NCBI GenBank assembly: GCA_035568175.1
Contig: DATMON010000018.1
Span: forward strand, 248,001-312,000
DNA: 64,000 nt
Direction of reading: 5' to 3'
DNA from: AV40 sp035568175
Lineage (GTDB): Bacteria; Verrucomicrobiota; Verrucomicrobiia; Chthoniobacterales; UBA10450
The notes beneath the pieces were generated by a model that did not search any database, was not told the origin of the DNA, and saw only the letters and a list, made by a program, of their open reading frames with translations. Shown one piece after another: positions 61,001-64,000 of the stretch (the first letter of the stretch is position 1; every line of letters starts with the position of its first letter). A program made the translations under genes and the position numbers.

Positions 61001-62437
61001 AGCTTCGACAGCCTTGGCCGGGTTAGTGCAACGACCAACAAGCTCGGCATCTTCAATTACGGATATGTCAATGTCACTGATCGTCTCGGCAGCATGACTT
61101 ATCCCGACGGCGGCTCGACGGTCTACAGCTATTTTCCGAACGCTTTGGACAAACGACTTCAGCAAATTAAAAACCAAACGAGCTCAAACGCGCTGATCTC
61201 GCAATTCGATTACACCTACGACACCGAAGGCCAGATTCTGACTTGGACGGAGAATTACCCGGGGTTATCGCCTGCGCCGCAGCGGTTCGATCTCGGCTAT
61301 GACAATGCCGATCAATTGACCGGGGCCTCTCTTAAAAACGCATCAACGAACGCGTTGATCAAACAATACACCTACGGCTACGACGTGGCGGCGAATCGAA
61401 CGTCGGAAATTGTTGGCACGACCACGACAACATCAACGCCGAACAATCTGAACGAGATTATCTCCCAAAGCGGGGGCACGAATCGCACCCTGACCTATGA
61501 CGCGAACGGCAGTTTAATCAACGACGGTTCTTCGCGCACATTCGAGTGGGACGGCGCCAATCGGCTCGTGGCGGTCAACTATACCGGCACCACTAAGCGG
61601 AGCGAGTTTAGCTACGATGGCCTGAGCCGGATGGTGAAGATCGTCGAGAAAAGCGGTAAGAGAATCACCAGCACTCGCAAATTCGTATGGTGCGGAATGG
61701 AGAAATGCGAGTTCCGAGACGGCAATGACACCGTGAGTCTGTTCGTTTATCCGCAAGGCCAGGTTAGCGGGACGAGTCCATATTTTTACACGCGCGACCA
61801 TCTTGGTTCGATCCGCGAGATGCGCAGCACTGGCAAGAAAGGCGCGATAGTTGCTCGTTTCGACTACGACCCCTACGGAAGATCGACGGCCGTGATCAGC
61901 AACACTCTCGCAGATTTCAACTTCACCGGCCTGTATCGCCATTCCGCTACCAATCTCGATCTCGCCGTTTACCGCGCCTACGATCCCGATTTGGGCCGCT
62001 GGCTAAACCGCGATCCGCTTCGAAATGCTGAATTGCGCGAAGGAGTAAATCTTTACGGATACACAGGCAACGATCCTTCAGACGGCGTCGATCCGCTCGG
62101 GCTTTGGAAGGCGTACGGAAATTGGTGTGGCCCTGGTTGGACTGGAGGACGTCGCGAAGTAATTAATCGACATCGAGCCGGTTTTTATTCACCGCCGATA
62201 GACGGTTTGGACGCAGCGTGTGTGAAGCATGATATCTGTTACTACAAATGTCGACAGACGCATTCTTGTGACCCAGGCGCTCGCAGTGACTGCTTTAGAG
62301 GTTGCGACCATCACTTGACTAGCGCCGCGTACGCGGTTGGTGGTTTTTGGGGAAATATGATCGGTGCGGCTATTGATCGCCCTGGCAAACGTGATCCCGA
62401 AGAGAACGAGCCCTCCTGCTCCTGTGGACAGAAATAA
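58046..62437 (+). CDS. Exported RHS-repeat protein with a phospholipase A2-like C-terminus
   Basis: This 1463-residue protein begins with a signal-type helix (FLNLFIHFVAVLVWCAFCTV), followed by a 200-residue cysteine-containing N-terminal domain and then an RHS/YD-repeat shell (many TYDANGSL- and YDNADQLTG-type repeats). The RHS core end is clear: YDPYGRSTAVI, YDPDLGRWLNRDPL, NLYGYTGNDP and DPLGLW (about residue 1350). The variable tail of about 115 residues is Cys-rich: NWCGPGWTGG, LDAACVKHDICYYKC (His1395-Asp1396, a PLA2-like dyad), GCDHHLTSAAY. RHS proteins are toxin carriers, so a phospholipase-like toxin is a reasonable inference. Confidence 0.88.
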   Translation: MNPQNHFTFARSLVAVSFLNLFIHFVAVLVWCAFCTVASGQMTVSKYYQDDGHGSCITWGGSDTACGNLAVTVSGDAMPGDYTYDLLCNPDIIGDGGNYVRICCGYGHQTTVHVNADHTYTLNPDSGLACMGNAGGKGLSRLYLTVAAPSGSVHNEGSVNVSIASVYCAGSPVTLYADIPVTIGSSTGSPYTKQCDRKNGGDAGAGGNGCQSCNAPPMARYSAHSMLASLNIEDTPMRYVPPRGPAIDFTVTYNQRDTQQPQSFNYSNLGPKWTFNWLSYVTDDPNNTSANATVYVAGGGAEKYSGFDSGSQSYQADPQSHAVLARTAPAAYEKRFPDGSKQVFGLSDGSSSFPRKIFMTQWVDPTGNAVTIGYDASFRVTTLADALGQVTTVAYELPSDPLKITKVTEPFSTGRFATFTYTNGQLTNITDEIGIQSIFTYATDGTNFITSLQTPYGTTTFSTGQSGTNKWIEMTDPLGGKERVEYRDNAPGISASESTAPAGMTNSGLDVANTFYWDKKSIEMYPPVNDVYDYTKARIIHWIVNPDGTFTGITGSEKAPLENRVWYSYAGQSDTNHVGSSANPSKIARALGDGSTQLWQYEYNSIGKMTKSTDPVGRVMSYIYDSNNIDLLQVRQTTGSANELLHKFAYNSQHEPLAETDTAGQVTTFTYNPYGQMLTRKNAKNETTTFAYGDAVLDGYLASITSPPFNGISAVTTFTYDNANRVRTVTDSDGYVVTTDYDNLDRPTQISYPDGTNQQFQYSQDFGQGVTNILDLTKSKDRRGQWTTRHYNANRQMDSITDPLSRTTQFGWCSCGSLTSITDPKNQVTTFHRDLQGRIYQKVFADNTSISYLYDGQTAANTFGASSRLKSVTDAKTQRANYSYFVDDNIQQITYTNTSGQPLNPPTPSVSFTYDPNYNRVKTMVDGSGTTTYGYNPIAIPPVLGAGQLASIDGPLTNDIITFTYDQLGRVTNRSINGTSNSAAWSFDSLGRVSATTNKLGIFNYGYVNVTDRLGSMTYPDGGSTVYSYFPNALDKRLQQIKNQTSSNALISQFDYTYDTEGQILTWTENYPGLSPAPQRFDLGYDNADQLTGASLKNASTNALIKQYTYGYDVAANRTSEIVGTTTTTSTPNNLNEIISQSGGTNRTLTYDANGSLINDGSSRTFEWDGANRLVAVNYTGTTKRSEFSYDGLSRMVKIVEKSGKRITSTRKFVWCGMEKCEFRDGNDTVSLFVYPQGQVSGTSPYFYTRDHLGSIREMRSTGKKGAIVARFDYDPYGRSTAVISNTLADFNFTGLYRHSATNLDLAVYRAYDPDLGRWLNRDPLRNAELREGVNLYGYTGNDPSDGVDPLGLWKAYGNWCGPGWTGGRREVINRHRAGFYSPPIDGLDAACVKHDICYYKCRQTHSCDPGARSDCFRGCDHHLTSAAYAVGGFWGNMIGAAIDRPGKRDPEENEPSCSCGQK

Positions 62438-62747
62438 GCTCGCCGCTCGAGTTGGTGTTGCTCTGTGTTTGCTACACCTCTCAGCCTTCGGAGCCCTTGT
62501 GCTGTACATACGAAATTCGGTTGATCCACAGGCGCCATTATTGTGGAGCATCTTTGTCGTCACCGATTTCCCCGTGAGTTTAATTTACTTGCTCGCCGGC
62601 ACTGTTTATTCTCATGGGTCGCAGCATGGAAATGGATGGAGTCAGTTTATATATTTCCCTTATCTCATTCACGGTGTGTTAGGCACGCTATGGTGGTATT
62701 TTTTGCCGAGGCTTGTAACTCCGCGACGATTAGGCGGGATCTGGTAG
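62364..62747 (+). CDS. Small membrane protein overlapping the RHS end; immunity candidate
   Basis: This 127-residue frame starts at a GTG at 62364 behind a GGGGAAA ribosome site (62349-62355) inside the RHS gene and overlaps it by 74 bases. A later GTG at 62424 would leave 107 residues. It has three transmembrane segments (VALCLLHLSAFGALVLYI, IFVVTDFPVSLIYLLAGTV, FIYFPYLIHGVLGTLWWYFL). Polymorphic toxins are usually followed by an immunity gene, and a membrane protein is compatible with a phospholipase acting on membranes. The assignment rests on position. Confidence 0.65.
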   Translation: MRLLIALANVIPKRTSPPAPVDRNKLAARVGVALCLLHLSAFGALVLYIRNSVDPQAPLLWSIFVVTDFPVSLIYLLAGTVYSHGSQHGNGWSQFIYFPYLIHGVLGTLWWYFLPRLVTPRRLGGIW

Positions 62748-62869
62748 CGGTTTAGCGCGAGCATCACAACAGCGTCGCGGGACAACACTCGCCGCCGCGG
62801 TGCCTCCTCGACGCCAAGCTTTGAATAAATGTGCTCGAGATGTTTGATGACTGTCGCGGCGCTGATTCC
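62726..62869 (-). pseudogene. Degenerate fragment of a LuxR-type HTH gene
   Basis: The minus strand encodes GISAATVIKHLEHIYSKLGV, which matches the gene at 57014 (GISSATVGKHLEHIYPKLGV) but has no beginning of the HTH and a changed tail. The surrounding frame is not coherent. DNA similarity to 57040-57130 is visible over about 60 bases. Two copies in the same direction flank the RHS locus. Confidence 0.65.
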
Positions 62870-62895
62870 TTGGAATCGGACCGATCTCGGCTCGA

Positions 62896-63615
62896 TTACG
62901 CCGCAATGTGCTGTGGCATCTCGTCGTACGTTCGACCCCGCAATAGACGCCCAGTTAGATCTTTTCGAACGCCGCCCCATTGCTTGAAGAAGAAGGGCAC
63001 GTCGGCTTTGCGACACGCGCGAAAAATCTCAAGCACCCAGTCGTTTCTCATCGGTCGCGCATATGGACCGGATTCGCCTCCAACAATCACCCAGTGAATA
63101 TCTGTCAGATCGAGTTCGACCAGCGATCCAATCAGCGGCTCACAAGAAAGGAAACGAATCGCAGCCGGAACTTTTCGGAGATCCTCCACGCGCGACAACA
63201 CTCGCGAATCCTCGACGCTAACGCCCATCCAAACATTAGGTGGCCAATCAATTTGCGTAGCAACATTTCGTAATCGCTCAGAGCGTTTGGTGAGAATTTG
63301 AAAAGTGTGTTGTGAGCAATTCCGCATGGTTGCAAAAACGCGTTGAATAAATTCGAGTGGAACATCTTTGTGGAAAAGATCGCTCATCGAATTCACGAAG
63401 ATCATTCGCGGTATTCGCCACGACTTTGGAAGACTGATAACGTCGTCATGCAGAGTTACACGAAAACCGTTTCTATATCGCCGGTTTCCCATCGCCTCCA
63501 ACCGAAACGCGAGACGCTCGGCATAGCAGTTCTTGCAACCCGCGCTAATTTTTGTGCAACCCGTCACGGGATTCCATGTCGCTTGCGTCCATTCGATGTG
63601 AGAATTGGCGGCCAT
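62896..63615 (-). CDS. Gp37/Gp68-family protein (three-Cys-motif)
   Basis: The 239-residue product has HIEWTQATWNPVTGCTKISA and GCKNCYAERLA, placing Cys20, Cys27 and Cys30 in the C-x6-C-x2-C three-Cys motif, then GFRVTLHDDVI, MIFVNSMSDLFHKDVP, ILTKRSERL, WMGVSVED, FLSCEPLIG, WVIVGGESGPYARP and FFFKQWGG. It belongs to the phage Gp37/Gp68 (DUF5131) group, whose cysteines resemble a radical-SAM-type site. The role is unknown. It follows a TcmP-type partner gene, its usual companion. Gene order on the minus strand is partner first. Confidence 0.9.
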   Translation of the reverse strand: MAANSHIEWTQATWNPVTGCTKISAGCKNCYAERLAFRLEAMGNRRYRNGFRVTLHDDVISLPKSWRIPRMIFVNSMSDLFHKDVPLEFIQRVFATMRNCSQHTFQILTKRSERLRNVATQIDWPPNVWMGVSVEDSRVLSRVEDLRKVPAAIRFLSCEPLIGSLVELDLTDIHWVIVGGESGPYARPMRNDWVLEIFRACRKADVPFFFKQWGGVRKDLTGRLLRGRTYDEMPQHIAA

Positions 63616-63624
63616 TTTGATCAG

Positions 63625-64000
63625 TTAAAATAACTCGCGCTGACGGTCTGGAGCGATTTTGCATGACGACCGCCAAAACTCCAGACCTCTTCGATGCCGA
63701 GAGGCGAAAAGGAGATGATAGTAATGGCGAACGGCGCGAACGTCAGTGTGCAAATATCCTAGCTTTGCAAGCTTCGCACTGTATGCCTTGGCGAAAGAGC
63801 GGCGTAGAGCTTCATGATCCCCATTTTTCGCCATTGTGATCACATCTGAACGGCTGCAAAAGCCCTGATTGCCAAGGAACCGTTCGTATTTTTCGCGAGC
63901 TCGCGAATGTGTGGTTTCTAAAATCGCAGCGGCAATGTTGCGATTCACGTCGGTTCCTATAGCAACGTTGATCAGAAGATCCGCATTTCGCAAATGCGTA
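63625..64000 (-). CDS. C-terminal part of a TcmP-type three-Cys-motif partner, cut by the window edge
   Basis: The visible 125 codons (stop at 63625) run off the right edge. The end of the protein (KYERFLGNQGFCSRSDVITM, and VRHYYHLLFASRHRRGLEFW then RQRELF) has the pattern of TcmP C-termini (YYLxFASxHxxGLxxW...). TcmP proteins are found next to three-Cys-motif proteins of the Gp37/Gp68 type. The role of the pair is unknown. It ends 9 bases before the Gp37/Gp68 start, so the two share a transcript. Confidence 0.75.
   Translation of the reverse strand, partial: THLRNADLLINVAIGTDVNRNIAAAILETTHSRAREKYERFLGNQGFCSRSDVITMAKNGDHEALRRSFAKAYSAKLAKLGYLHTDVRAVRHYYHLLFASRHRRGLEFWRSSCKIAPDRQRELF

Overview
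The window looks like a chromosomal piece of a soil-type Verrucomicrobium (Chthoniobacterales / Udaeobacter-like). This is an inference from tandem-repeat GloVer proteins, a PEP-CTERM exported protein, an RHS giant protein, many small exported proteins and lipoproteins, and intergenic spacers packed with a low-complexity purine-rich repeat vocabulary (runs of gctgaaa, gttgaga, gagcgaa, ggacaga). There is no CRISPR array, rRNA, recognisable tRNA or transposase. Housekeeping genes (rpoZ, dusB, an IscA/ErpA-type gene, an LptF/G permease, a DinG helicase, mtnA) show that it is chromosome and not plasmid.

Region 1-9,800: a cut-off gene, a lipoprotein, a Tat-exported class-V aminotransferase, a KimA-like APC permease, mtnA coupled to a class II aldolase, an ORF6N protein, a VOC protein and a peptidoglycan-binding exported protein. 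A 160-bp inverted repeat pair brackets the aminotransferase and the permease. Spacers hold double-hairpin repeats, and some repeat DNA has entered coding sequence in mtnA, the aldolase and the DapA-like gene.

Region 9,800-30,300: a CPBP protease, a REC-MBL fusion, a DapA-family lyase, a YgiB-like/YgiC/DUF350 set, an OLD-type ATPase-TOPRIM nuclease, membrane proteins, a PEP-CTERM protein, a SET methyltransferase, a second peptidoglycan-binding protein, two more orphan receiver proteins, a PAP2 phosphatase, a possible copper-monooxygenase-fold protein, an aldo/keto reductase and a thioesterase.

Region 30,300-42,400: rpoZ, an uncharacterised protein, a methyltransferase-MBL pair, a cupin-like protein, an lptF/G - hypothetical - dusB - iscA/erpA series on the minus strand, a DinG helicase and a CPA2-type antiporter.

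Region 42,400-57,000 is a surface/secretion region. It has two GT-C membrane glycosyltransferases and three very large exported proteins: GloVer with 14 repeats, SBBP with 7 repeats, and GloVer with 14 repeats. All three end in one shared module of about 190 residues with a dockerin-like pair. A TIR-transmembrane-Sel1 protein lies among them.

Region 57,000-64,000 is accessory: a lone LuxR-type HTH, a decayed TPR-type gene, an exported RHS protein ending in a phospholipase A2-like domain with an overlapping candidate membrane immunity gene, a second broken LuxR fragment, and a three-Cys-motif (Gp37/Gp68) protein next to the end of its TcmP-type partner. The RHS/PLA2 locus and the TIR-Sel1 protein are the best candidates for an undescribed effector or signalling system.
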